Source: Agrostemma githago (Eukaryota > Streptophyta > Magnoliopsida > Caryophyllales > Caryophyllaceae). From it: a stretch of DNA of 64,000 bases. A program made the translations under genes and the position numbers. The stretch lies in assembly GCA_958450325.1 (NCBI GenBank), contig OY288259.1, positions 56,880,987 through 56,944,986 of the forward strand. The letters run 5' to 3'. Below are positions 1-10,903 of this stretch, one piece after another (within the stretch, counting starts at the first letter, position 1; each line of letters starts with the position of its first letter). The notes below the pieces were generated by a model. It did not search any database, was not told where the DNA came from, and saw nothing but the letters and a program-made list of their open reading frames with translations.

Positions 1-164
1 GAGCGAAAGCTCATCCTAAAACAATGTCAGTAAAGACACAAAAAATACTGCATCTCAAATGAATATATTATTAGGAATGGTCGCAGTATTACACAACAAG
101 AGTTCCTTGTGACTTCGTTTGACCTGTTGAACTTAAGCTAGTTAAGACGGGTATCCATCACAAG

Positions 165-1857
165 TTACTCTATTACAGGCTTTAAACCCATTCCCAGTGC
201 TGACTCCAGCACTATCTTTCTGCCAAGGCCTTTTGTGAGAGGATCCGCAATGTTCCTCTCAGATTTTACATACTCGAGTGATATCACATTATCTCTGATC
301 AGATTTCTCACAATTCCATGCCTTAAGCGAATATGTCTCTTTTTACCATTATACGCTTGATTGTTAGCTACCCCGATTGCAGCTTGAGAATCACAGTGCA
401 TGGAAATCGAAGGAGTCGGCTTTCCCCACAAAGGAATATTTGCTAGAAGGCCCCGTAGCCATTCAGCTTCTTCTCCTGCCAAAGCTAAAGCAATGAACTC
501 AGATTCCATTGTCGATTTCGCAAGGCAGGTTTGTTTAGCCGACTTCCACGATACAGCAGCACTAGCCAGAGTAAACACATAGCCACTAGTAGAGTGTATC
601 TCGTCATTCCCAGATACCCAGTTGGCATCACAATATCCTTCCAACACACACGGTGTTCTCTGATAATGTAATCCCCAATCTATGGTGCCCTTCAAGTATC
701 TCAGTAATCTTATCAAGGCATCCCAATGATCTCTGTCAGGGTTATGTGTATACCTGCTAAGTCTACTAACAGTATAAGCTATGTAAGGTCTAGTGCAGTT
801 CATCAAAAACATGACACTTCCGATCACTTTAGCGTACTCCTCTTGAGACACGCTGTCACCGGTATTCTTGGTTAGATGTATACTGGAATCATAGGGAGTG
901 TGCAACGGCTTGCTATCAAATTGATTGAATTTCTTCAGAATTTTCTCAACGTAATGAGATTGACTCAAGCACAACCCAGATTCAGTCCTCGTGATCTTTA
1001 AACCAAGAATTACGTCGGCTTCACCCATATCTTTCATATCAAAGCATGAACTCAAGAATTTTTTCGTCTCATTTACAACCCTCATGTTTGTACTGAAGAT
1101 AAGCATGTCATCCACATAAAGACATATTATCACACAACCATTTTCATCATCTTTGGCATACACACATGAATCAGAATCATTTACCACGAAGCCATTTGAT
1201 GTAATGGTTTTATCGAACTTGTCATACCATTGCTTTGGGGCTTGCTTCAAGCCATATAATGATCTGGCCAATTTGCACACCTTATGTTCTTGACCGGGGA
1301 TCACACATCCCTCCGGTTGTTTCATGTAAATTTCCTCGTGCAAATCGCCATTTAAAAACGCAGTCTTAACATCCATCTGATGTATGACAAGGTTGTGAAC
1401 AGATGCAAGTGCTACCAAGGCTCTAATTGTGGTTACCTTAGTCACGGCTGAATATGTATCGAAGAAATCCAACCCCTTTGTTTGACGATTTCCACAAACC
1501 ACTAATCTTGCCTTGTACTTATCAATTGACCCATCAGTTTTGAGTTTCCGTTTGAAAACCCACTTATTACTCAAAGCTTTGCAACCCCCGGGAAGCTCGG
1601 TCAATACCCAGGTGTGGTTATTCATTATTGAATCAATTTCACTGTTTATGGCCTCAAGCCCAAAAAGTAGAGTCCACCGATTGCATAGCCTCTTTGTATG
1701 TTCTCGGGTCTTCTTCAAGTATGAAGACACTCACCTCATGTTCACTCAAACACTTATTCTCAATCAACATGACAAAATATGGACCAAAATTCCTTTGGGT
1801 CCTGTCACGTTTATCTCTCCTAGGCTCTACTACTTCCTCTGTAGCAGCAGAAGACTA
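165..1857 (-). pseudogene. Copia pol: reverse transcriptase and RNase H
   Basis: Copia-type reverse transcriptase and RNase H. A long open frame ends at the stop at 165-167. It holds the RT fingers/palm region, the catalytic YVDDM motif (about 1110-1096), the copia-typical linker after RT, and an RNase H domain with SWKSAKQ, STMESEF and HCDSQAA blocks. Upstream, near 1664, one extra G shifts the frame: the RT N-terminal block resumes one base out of register. An in-frame TAG at 1857-1855 separates this part from the integrase tail. The RT catalytic core itself is uninterrupted. Confidence 0.92.
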
Positions 1858-3310
1858 AGTTGAACCACTAGGTGCAACAGACACACTAGTGTTCGTACTA
1901 TTTTTCATGGGAAAAATGTGCTCAAAGAATTCAATATCTCTTGACTCTCTAATGGGTCCAAAACCCGATGAATCCTTGAGAATCAGACGATATGCAGCAC
2001 TATTGGTGGCATTACCAATGAAGATTGCGTCTATGGTTTTAGGGCCAATTTTGTTCCTTTGAAATTCCGGAAGACCAATCTTACCTAAACATCCCCACAC
2101 TTTCAGATAATTAAGGTTAGGCGGCATAACCTTTCCATAACTCGGTTGAGAATATGACACGCATACAACATTGCTTCACCCCACATGTTGACAGGCATAC
2201 CGAAACTAATTAACATTGCATTCATCATATTTTTTAGTGACAGGTTTTTTCTCTCAGCTACCCCATTTTGTTGTGGAGCATAAGGTGCTGTGTATTCGTG
2301 AATAATTCCACAAGACTCGCAAAATCTCTTTAGTGGATTCCCATCATATTCTCCACCTCTATCTGATCTAACTCTCTTAATTTTTAGATCTAATTGATTT
2401 TCTACCTCGGATTTGTAGATCATGAATTTTTTCCTCAGCCTCATCTTTTGTACTCAATAAATAGACCTTGGTGTATCTTGAGAAATCATCTACAAACGTA
2501 ACGTAGTAGTGCTTCCCACCTCTACTCATTGAGTTTCTATAATCTCCTAGGTCAGAGTGAACCAGTTCTAGGAGACTACTAGATCGTTCTACGCATTTAT
2601 TAAACGACGCTTTTGCGTGTTTAGCCTCAACAGATACTTCACATTTATCAAAACTTGTGCTACTGAATTGAGGTATGAGGTTCTGTTTTTTGAGTCGTTT
2701 GATCGAGTCGACATTCACATGTCCTAATCTAGAATGCCATAGAGAAACTGACTCAGCAATATAAACAGAAGCAGGAATATTCTTATTAATTCTCTCAACA
2801 TCGAGGACAAATAAACCACCATTACAGAATCCCTTCCCAACAAAATTTTCATTCCTAGTGAGTACAAGTTTGTCGGATTCAAAAGTTAATTTAACCCCAA
2901 CCTTGTTCATAAGTGACCCAGAATTTAAATTCCTCCTAATTTCGGGTACATGCAGCACATTGTTGAGTTCAAGGGTTTTTCCTGAAGTTAGTTTGAGTAC
3001 TACTTTGCCCTTTCCATGAACCCTAACGGAGCTAGAGTTGCCCATAAATACACACTCATTCCCGGGAACCTCAGAATATTCCTTGAACATGTTCTTGTCG
3101 AAACAGATGTGCCTTGTAGCACCCGTATCCAATACCCATTCAGACAGGTTGCTAACTAAATTGACTTCAGATACTACAGCAGCTATGATTTCTTCTGAAT
3201 CAGACTCAGCTAGATGTGCTTGTTGCCTATTTTGTCGGCGTTTATTGTTAAACCCTTCTGGACAGAATTTTGACACATGACCCACTTTCCCACATGTGAA
3301 GCAATTTCCC
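1855..3310 (-). pseudogene. Copia pol: zinc knuckle, protease, integrase
   Basis: Reading leftward from 3310 there is a CCHC zinc knuckle (CFTCGKVGHVSKFC, about 3308-3267), an aspartic protease active site (DTGATRH), a GAG-pre-integrase block (WHSRLGHVN) and the integrase core (LVHSDLG, FVDDFSRY, then RSDRGGEY and APYAPQQNGVAERKN). A one-base shift in an A-run near 2425 splits the integrase. Around 2110-2160 a short deletion plus frameshift joins the block before ILNRV to the block around LNYLKVWGC. The C-terminal integrase tail ends at an in-frame TAG at 1857-1855. Confidence 0.9.
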
Positions 3311-3690
3311 TTAAATTCCCTTTTATTATTATTTCCACTTTCCTTGAACTGTTCAGTTTGTTTAGGCCCATAATATTTGTTAGGACCTTTGTGGGAATTT
3401 TTCTGCCCCTTATGATATTTTTCCTAGACTCGACCAAATTAGCAGTAGAGGAAGAGTGTTCAACTCGTTTTTCCTTGGTCTGAATCTTATTCTGCTCCTC
3501 GACTTTTATATGAGACACAAGTTCGAGGAGGGAGAAATCTTTTTGTTTGTGTTTCATATTGTGAACAAAATTTTGCCAAGACGGGGGAAGTTTGTCAAGC
3601 AAACAGTTGGCTTGAAATATTTCACAGATTTTCATTCCCTCGGAAGCGATTTCAGAACACAGATTTTCATATTCATGAACCTGGTCTAAG
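3267..3690 (-). pseudogene. Copia gag, 5'-truncated by a hAT element
   Basis: The C-terminal half of a copia gag (UBN2-like capsid region): motifs around LCSEI, LLDKLPPSWQNFV and FSLLELVSHIKVEEQ are visible, followed by a Lys/Asn-rich stretch that leads to the zinc knuckle. A frameshift near 3320 separates the capsid part from the knuckle. Homology stops abruptly at 3690, where the hAT terminus begins. No continuation of gag is seen on the far side of the hAT remnant, so the N-terminus is lost. Confidence 0.85.
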
Positions 3691-3850
3691 TAGGGGTGAG
3701 CATCGGTCCGGAACCGGACCGAACCGGACCGGACCGGACCAGACCGAAGACCAATTTCGTAAAATTTCTGGACCATGGACCGGACCAACTGTGAGTGGTC
3801 CTGGACCGTACCGGACCTAGAAAAACCCGGACCAAACCTAAACCGGACCA
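3691..3850. repeat. hAT terminus with subterminal GGTCCGG repeats
   Basis: From 3707 to about 3850 the sequence is packed with GGACCGG/GGTCCGG words in both orientations. Dense short subterminal repeats next to the terminal repeat are typical transposase-binding sites of hAT elements. They create a spurious Gly/Arg/Ser-rich open frame that appears fused to the copia gag. Confidence 0.75.
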
Positions 3851-4317
3851 AATGGACCAATTTGCTATTTCGTTATATTCATTGTCCAACCATTCTATTG
3901 GAATTTAGGCATTAAAAAACCCCCCAACAAATAAACTCAAATATGCCTTTCATAATAATACTACGTAGGCAATGTAGCTAAACAAAGTGCCAAATAAGAC
4001 AACAAGCAAATGTTCCAAAACCAAACACACAGTTGCAAATGAAAAACTAAAGACTAAACTATAGATTTATTATTATTGTTAACTAATATTCACGGACCAA
4101 GATTCCAATTTGCTTTCTCTTCTCTTGAGTCTTGAAATCATACTGCAAAGTCTGCTGCAACTCCAAAGCACCACAACAACAAAACCTCTTATGAAACCTC
4201 TCCTGAATCCGGCTGATATCCTCATTGCTTTATATCTGACATTAATTCATATGCTATATTAAATAAAAGTATATATAAGTACATGGTATGAAATTTAATA
4301 TCTGATATTTAGAAATA

Positions 4318-7004
4318 TTATAGTACCACTGGATCGGTGACAAAGATCGGTTTATCATCCGTGCTTAAATTCTCGATATCTGAAATATTAAGTGGCAGGT
4401 TAAACTTTAAAATGTAAGAGATAGATGATTCTAGTGAAAAAATGAGATTACTATTAAACTTATAAATATAGATGTTTACCTTTCTCTAACTTCTCTAAAT
4501 CATCCAAACTTTCTTCGACATCAATATTAGATTTGCGAATTTCAGCTCGAATCCAATCTTGCGTGCATATGAGACCTTGTACCGTCTTACATAGTATATT
4601 TTAAGACAGAATTAGAAACTTTGAGTATAAAACGCTTTATTAAATAACAATATATATTGTCAAACTCATACACCAAACTGATAATCAAAGAACAAATGTT
4701 TAGAAAAATTACCTTCGGAGTTAAGGAACTTCGAAATTGATCTAAAGTACGTCCTCCAGTGCTAAAGGCGGACTCCGAGGCCACTGTTGATATTGGCATG
4801 GCTAAGACATCACGAGCCATACGGGCAAGAATAGGAAACCTAGGTTCATTGAGCTTCCACCAAGCTAATATTTCAGACTCTTCGTCATCGCCCTTTTGCT
4901 CATCTAAGTACCGATCAAACTCCGTTCTCACAAAAGTAGAGTTTCCATCAACATCACATCCTCTCATCTTCAACTTAACTTGCTCGCTTATTGAATTCAT
5001 AAGAGCCACACTCCCTCCTCCAAAAGTTGGAGTGGTTGTAGAATTGTCATAAGTAACATCACTTTCAGGGGCCTTGGGCGCATACATGCGCCTGTACTCG
5101 GCAAAAAAATCATAGGCAAATGACTTTACCCTTCTTGCTAATTCCTCTCCTTTCTCTTGTCCATACATGGTGTGAAGAGTAAGTTGTAAGCCTAAAAACT
5201 TGAAATCGGGATCAAGAATCACACCCATGTAAATTAGCATGTTCATCTTATCAATTTCACCCCAATACTTGTCATATTTGATTTTCATTTGTTCTGCCAT
5301 TCTTCTAAAATCATGATCATCACTTTTAATTCATTGGCTCAATAAATTAAAAGCATGACCAATATGGAAAAAAAGCGAGTTACTTGTCACATATAAAGAC
5401 CTAGATATTCGATGAGTTAAATCATAAAACTCCTTAAGAAACATAACAAGCCCTTCTATCTTATTCCAATCTTCAATACTCGGTGCACCAACCATATCCG
5501 AATCATGAAACTCCCAAGGAATTTTTATACGACCAAATACAACTCTATATTTTAGCGCAGTGTTTAACATAACATAAGTAGAGTTCCATCTAGTAGGCAC
5601 ATCAAGAGTTAAACACAACTTGCAATCAATCTTACATTTCTCTACTTGCTCTCTAAAGAGAGCTAACCTAGCCGGAGAACCTCTCACAAACTTCACTGCA
5701 TATCTCACCTTATCAATGCAACTCACGTGCTCTTTCAAACCATCCCAAACAATCAGATTTACGATGTGTGCAATACACCTCATGTGTAGATATTTACCAT
5801 CATTAATATAATTTTTTTGTGGTGCCAATGATTTCAAATAACCACATGCTACATCATTAGAGCTTGCATTGTCTACTGTGACAGTAAATAACTTCTCAAG
5901 TACTCCCCACGCATCTAAAATGTCTTCAAGGGCTCTACCAATTGCTTCACCTTTATGACTAGTAATAGGGCAAAAATTTATTATACGTTTCTGTAATTTC
6001 CAATCATCATCTACAAAATGAGCCGTAACACACATATAGTTAATTTTTTGAATGGAAGTCCATGTATCGGTTGTTATAGAGATTCGTTGACAAGAATTAT
6101 GGAGCAAGTCTTTGAGTCTTTCCTTTTTACTCAAGTATAACTTATAACAATCTCGAGCAATGGTCCAACGAGAAGGAATATGAAATGTAGGACACACAAC
6201 AGACATGAAATGTCTAAAACCATATTTATCTACATGTCTAAAAGCTAATTCATCAAGCACAAGCATGTAAGTGATGGCCTCTCTAATATCATCATTAGAG
6301 ACGATTCTACTTTTCAATTTAGCCTCTCCCTCGTGACCATCAACCGGTTCTAATACTAATTGAGCTTGTTTAGCTTTACCTTGATTTTGAGGGTTCTTAT
6401 CACAAATAGAAGAATGTCTTTTCAAATTCTTTGTTCCATTGATGACGGTGTCTGCGGCAAACGTCGCATCACAATATTGACATTCAGCTCTAACTTTGTC
6501 TTTATCATTCAAATATAACTCATAATCGACCCAATATTGTGCCCTTAGTCGACTCATTTTGAGAATATATCGACGTCCAAGCCTCGATTTTTTTGTAGGA
6601 TGTGGTGTATACGACTTTGCTTTAGGTATTTCATCAGCACCAATGTCCTCTTCATCTAATAAATCAATTGTTGGAGGATTTTCCGATTCATGTTGCTCGG
6701 AATTTAGACATCGCTTCTTGCTTTGTTTGACTCCGACATACTGTCATTATATCAACAAGAGTGACAAACAGTCAAACACCTGATTGTTCAATTTTTTAGT
6801 AGCACAAACGATTTTTATGCATACAAAAGACAAAAAAGATATAAAAATAATTATGATCAATTGACCCATCTAGTGACTATTGTTAATCAATCATGATAAA
6901 AAAAACAAATTAATGAAGGAAAAGTAACAATTAAGTTAATTTTAATACAAAAATACCTTAATTTGAACTCTTCTTGTCTTCGGGAAGATGGAGGATGAAA
7001 TCAT
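4318..7004 (-). pseudogene. hAT-family transposase, four exons, one in-frame stop
   Basis: Cut-and-paste transposase with an N-terminal BED zinc finger (ECQYC and HSSIC cysteine/histidine pairs), an RNase-H-like core and the C-terminal hAT dimerisation domain (LAWWKLNEPRFP, MPISTVASESAFSTGGR). I assemble it as exon 1 7004-6957 (ATG at 7004), exon 2 6740-4713, exon 3 4585-4480 and exon 4 4379-4318 (stop 4320-4318). All three introns have GT-AG ends and the phases agree. Exon 4 completes the usual short acidic tail. The only lesion I see is a TGA at 5333-5331 inside exon 2; the frame stays open across it and family-conserved sequence resumes (MKIKYDKYWGEIDKMN). It is thus nearly intact, which points to recent activity. 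The splice sites are predictions. Confidence 0.85.
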
Positions 7005-7499
7005 GAAATCAATGGATTGAGGATTTTATGGTTTTTGTGAATTATGAATTATGATTTGTGTAATTGTGTTAGTTTTATAGGATTCTATTACTTTTGTTTG
7101 AGAAGAGTTATGGAGATTAAGGAGTGTGAATGTGATATTTTTTTTACCCATGATAAGGAAGTTGAACTGAATATGGAATATAATTTTGAATTTTTGATTC
7201 CGTATAAGTTTAAGAAAGTTAGGAAAGTAGGAAAAGTAGGAAACTGTTGTGAAGTGTCAGCCTGTGAAGTGTGAACTGCTAGTTATTCGCCCTCCAAGTA
7301 TCCAAGCTACTTACATCATCATTACATAAGTTATATGTCATCACCAAATCACAAAATAAGCTTCTTTTGAAGCATAATTCCAACAAAAAGGATACTCCGT
7401 ACATGATTAACGTTCTAATCTTATATGGAGTAATCAGTTCCATTGTTTTTTACTTACCATTGGAGACATTTCTTACATGATTCACGTTCTAATCTTCTA

Positions 7500-10093
7500 A
7501 GTGAAAAATCACCTCAAACTTTGAAGATTATTATCCACATTTTTCGGCCAAATTTGATCCGAAATTAAATGTTTTCAAATACGTACGGTAATTGCTCTAT
7601 ACATTGAAGAATGTATGAGAGTAATAGAAAGTGTTTACGATTCGAAACAAATACAATTAGAAGTCATTCGTCTATCAAGTCACGTTGGAATACAACGAAA
7701 ACATCAATATTTATACTCGAATCTAATGCTATAAGAGTTTTTTAACAACCGACTTTCATTTTATGATATATAGGCCCTATTTAAATGGACAGAAAACAAA
7801 TCTCATATTTTGCGAAATGTATGAGAGTAATTACAAAGTCTTTAGAGTTCAAAATAAATACATTTAGAAGTCATTCGTCTATCGTTACAGTCACGTTGTA
7901 ATATGATGAAAACATCAAAATTTATACATGAATCTACTGTTTTAAGAGTTTTTTTAACAATCACTTTTCATTTTATGACATATAGTCCCTATTTAAATGG
8001 ACGGGAAACAAATCTCATATTTTGCGAAAAAATCACCTCAAACGTTCGATTTTGAAGGTTATTATCCAAGTTTTTCGGTCAAATTTGGTCCGAAATTAAA
8101 TGTCTCCAAATTCGCACAGTAACTGCTCCATATATTAAAGATATGTATGAGAGTAATAGAAAATGTTTACCGTTCGAAACAAATACATTTAGAAGTCATT
8201 CGTCTATCTTTTTAATCATGTTGGAATACAACGAAAACATCAATATTTATACTCGAATCTAATCCTTTAAGAGTTTTTTAACAACCGACTTTCACTTTAT
8301 GACATATAGGCCCTATTTAAATGGACAGAAAATAAATCTCATATTTTGGGAAAAATCACCTTAAACGGTCGATTTTGATGGTTATTTATCCACGTTTTTC
8401 GGTCAAATTTGGTCTGAAATTAAATGTCTTCAAATTCGCACAGTAATTGCTCTATACATTGAAGAATGTTTGAGAGTTATAGAAAGTGTTTATGGTTCGA
8501 AATAAGTACATTTAAAAGTCATTCGTCTATCTTTTTAGTCACGTTGGAATATGACGAAAACATCATTATTTATACTCGAATCTAATCCTTTAAGAGTTTT
8601 TTAACAACCGATTTTCATTTTATGATATATAGGCCCTATTTAAATGGACAGAAAACAAATCTCATATTTTGCGAAAAATCACCTTAAACGGTCTATTTTG
8701 ATGGTTATTTATCCACGTTTTTCGGTCAAATTTGGTCCGAAAATAAATGTTTTCAGATTTGCACAGTAAATGTTCTATACATTGAAGAATGTTTGAGAGT
8801 TATAGAAAGTGTTTATGGTTCGAAATAAATACATTTAAAAGTCATTCGTCTATCTTTTTAGTCACGTTGGAATACGACGAAAACATTAATATTTATACTC
8901 GAATCTAATCCTTTAAGAGTTTTTTAACAACCGACTTTCATTTTATGATATATAGGCCCTATTTAAATGGACAGAAAACAAATCTCATATTTTGCGACAA
9001 ATCACCTTAAACGGTCGATTTTGATGGTTATTTATCGACATTTTTCGGTCAAATTTGGTCCGAAAATAATGTCTTCAAATTCGCACAGTAATTGCTCTAT
9101 ACATTGAAGAATGTTTGAGAGTTATAGAAAGTGTTTATGGTTCGAAATAAATACATTTAAAAGTTATTCGTCTATCTTTTTAGTCACGTTGGAATACGAC
9201 GAAAACATTAATATTTATACTTGAATCTAATCCTTCAAGAGTTTTTTAACAACCGACTTTCATTTTATGATATATAGGCCCTATTTAAATGGACAGAAAA
9301 TAAATCTCATATTTTGCGAAAAATCACCTCAAACGGTCGATTTTGAAGGTTTATCCACGTTTTTCGGCCAAATTTGGTCCGAAATTAAAGGTCTCCAAAT
9401 TCGCACTGTAATTGCTCCATACATTGAAGAAATGTATGAGAGTATTAGAAATTGTTTACGGTTCAAAATAAATACATTTATGAGTCAATCATCTATCTTT
9501 ATAGTCACGTTGGAATACGACGAAAACATCACTATATATACTCGAATCTAATGCTTTAAGAGTTTTTTAACAACCGACTTTCATTTTATGACGTATAGGC
9601 CCTATTTAAATGGACAGAAAACAAATCTAATATTTTGCGAAAAATCACCTCAAACGTTCGATTTTGAAGGTTATTATATTATCCACGTTTTTGGCCAAAT
9701 TTGGTCCGAAATTAAATGTCTTCAAATTCGCACAGTAACTATTCCATACATTGAAGAAATGTATGAGAGTAATAGAAAGTGTTTACGGTTCAAAATAAAT
9801 ACATTTATAAGTCAATCGTCTATCTTTATAGTCACGTGGAATATGACGAAAACATAAGTATTTATACACGAATCTAATGCTTTAAGAGTTTTTTAACAAC
9901 CAACTTTCATTTTATTACATATAGGTTGTATTTAAGTGGATTGAAAAAAATCTCATATTTTGCGAAAAATTATCTCATACGTTCGATTTTGAAGATTATT
10001 ATCCACATTTTTCGACCAAATTTGGTCCGAAATTAAATGTCTCCAAATTCGCACAGTAACTGCTTCTTACATTGAAGAAATGTATACGAGAGT
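7500..10093. repeat. Satellite array, block 1 (about 323-bp monomer)
   Basis: Head-to-tail monomers. The marker word TTTAAGAGTTTTTTAACAAC recurs at about 7732, 7942, 8266, 8590, 8914, 9235, 9557 and 9882, giving a usual spacing of 321-325 bp; the first interval is short because of a deletion. Other shared words are GGCCCTATTTAAATGGACAG, TTTTTCGGCCAAATTTGG and TTTAGTCACGTTGGAATACG. Open frames here are by-products of the repeat and differ between monomers. The left edge near 7490-7500 is followed inward by the repeat phase AAAAATCACCTCAAAC. Confidence 0.93.
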
Positions 10094-10706
10094 TGATGAG
10101 GGTCGGTAACCTTCGTCGGGCCGCCTGCCAAGCAGGCCCCGAGATGACCCGACCCGAAAGATCGGGGAGCCTACCCAAGAGGCTGACAGGATAAATCACC
10201 AAGGACCCCCCCAAGAGGGTAACTTCAGGCATTCGCCTGCCCAGCATGGCGATGCGGCCTACCGAGCAGGGCCTTCAAGACCCCCTGCCCGCCTGTCTCC
10301 AGGGAACTTCTCCCCAGGCAGGGCCAGGGGTTACCAGGGGCCCCTCCGTCATTCCGCCTAAGGTAAGGGAGAATGAGTGGACAAAATAGACCCACTTGTC
10401 GCTTTGCCATCCACCCATTCTCCCGCTCTCTTCCCTCTCTTCTCTCTCTCTTGGGGGAAGGTATAAATACTTCCCTTCCTCTCACTCTCCAAGGGTTGGA
10501 TTTTTTCTCTCTAGACTCTTACTCTAAAAACGCCACCTAGCTCCTCACGAACTAGGTTCGTTAAGGCATTCATGGACTGACTTAGGCATCGGAGAGGGTT
10601 TTCTCGGACAACCTCCGAGGCCCTGTGCGCTTTGTGTGCAGGGAGCAGACTCAATCCGTCGGGAAGGTCCGACCCATGGAGTAAGAAGAAGGAGAGGATT
10701 GTAAGA
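10094..10706 (-). mobile_element. LTR fragment of the 5.3-kb retroelement family
   Basis: Read on the minus strand, this segment aligns along its length with 33945-34566, the LTR of the tandem retroelement further right. It ends in CATCA like those LTRs but lacks about the first 65 bp. It replaces roughly 100 bp of a satellite monomer: the repeat stops at 10093 and resumes near 10707 further along the consensus. I see no target-site duplication. It is therefore a truncated solo LTR, or one followed by a deletion. Confidence 0.85.
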
Positions 10707-10841
10707 TTTATACACGAATCTAATGCTTTAAGAGTTTTTTAACAACCACTTTTATTTTATGACATATAGGCCCTATTTAAATGGACGGGAAACAAATCTC
10801 ATATTTTCCGAAAAATCACCTCAAATGGTCGATTTTGAAGG
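10707..10841. repeat. Satellite array, block 2
   Basis: Short stretch of the same 323-bp satellite between the LTR fragment and the LINE. It carries the TTTAAGAGTTTTTTAACAAC word at about 10727 and GGCCCTATTTAAATGGAC, and runs to GATTTTGAAG at 10831-10840, which is the left copy of the LINE target-site duplication. Confidence 0.9.
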
Positions 10842-10903
10842 GTTTTTTTTTTGGTGAAATGTAAGTATATATTAATCAAATAATCATTTACACAAGAATA
10901 TGA

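Larger units (their letters stand above)
1..3690 (-). mobile_element. Degenerate Ty1-copia LTR retrotransposon (LTRs not seen)
   Basis: A copia-order polyprotein (gag, protease, integrase, reverse transcriptase, RNase H) reads on the minus strand from about 3690 down to the stop at 165-167. It is broken by at least three frameshifts, one in-frame stop and a small internal deletion, so it is dead. The 3' LTR would lie left of base 1 and is not in the window. The 5' LTR and gag N-terminus are missing because a hAT element begins at 3691. Bases 1-164 look like the non-coding tail that follows pol in copia elements. Confidence 0.92.
3691..7300 (-). mobile_element. hAT DNA transposon, right end missing
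   Basis: The left boundary is sharp at 3691 with a hAT-style terminus (TAGGGGTGAGCATCGGTCCG), directly abutting copia gag. The 8 bp before it are GGTCTAAG (3683-3690). A four-exon transposase gene fills 4318-7004. I cannot find a matching inverted terminus or a second GGTCTAAG between 7004 and the satellite start near 7500. The right end is therefore deleted or too diverged, and the boundary at about 7300 is approximate. Confidence 0.85.

Noticed and set aside
1..164. Copy of the TTTGACCC-core MITE at the window start (GTTAAGACGGGTATCCATCA)
   Set aside because: The sequence directly follows the copia pol stop and fits the element's own 3' non-coding tail better.
3686..3889. Gly/Arg/Ser-rich protein apparently fused to copia gag
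   Set aside because: It is the translation of hAT subterminal GGTCCGG repeats running into gag.
7044..9857. Open frames of 70-95 codons in and near the satellite
   Set aside because: They coincide with repeat monomers, change between neighbouring copies, and carry no domain or codon signal.
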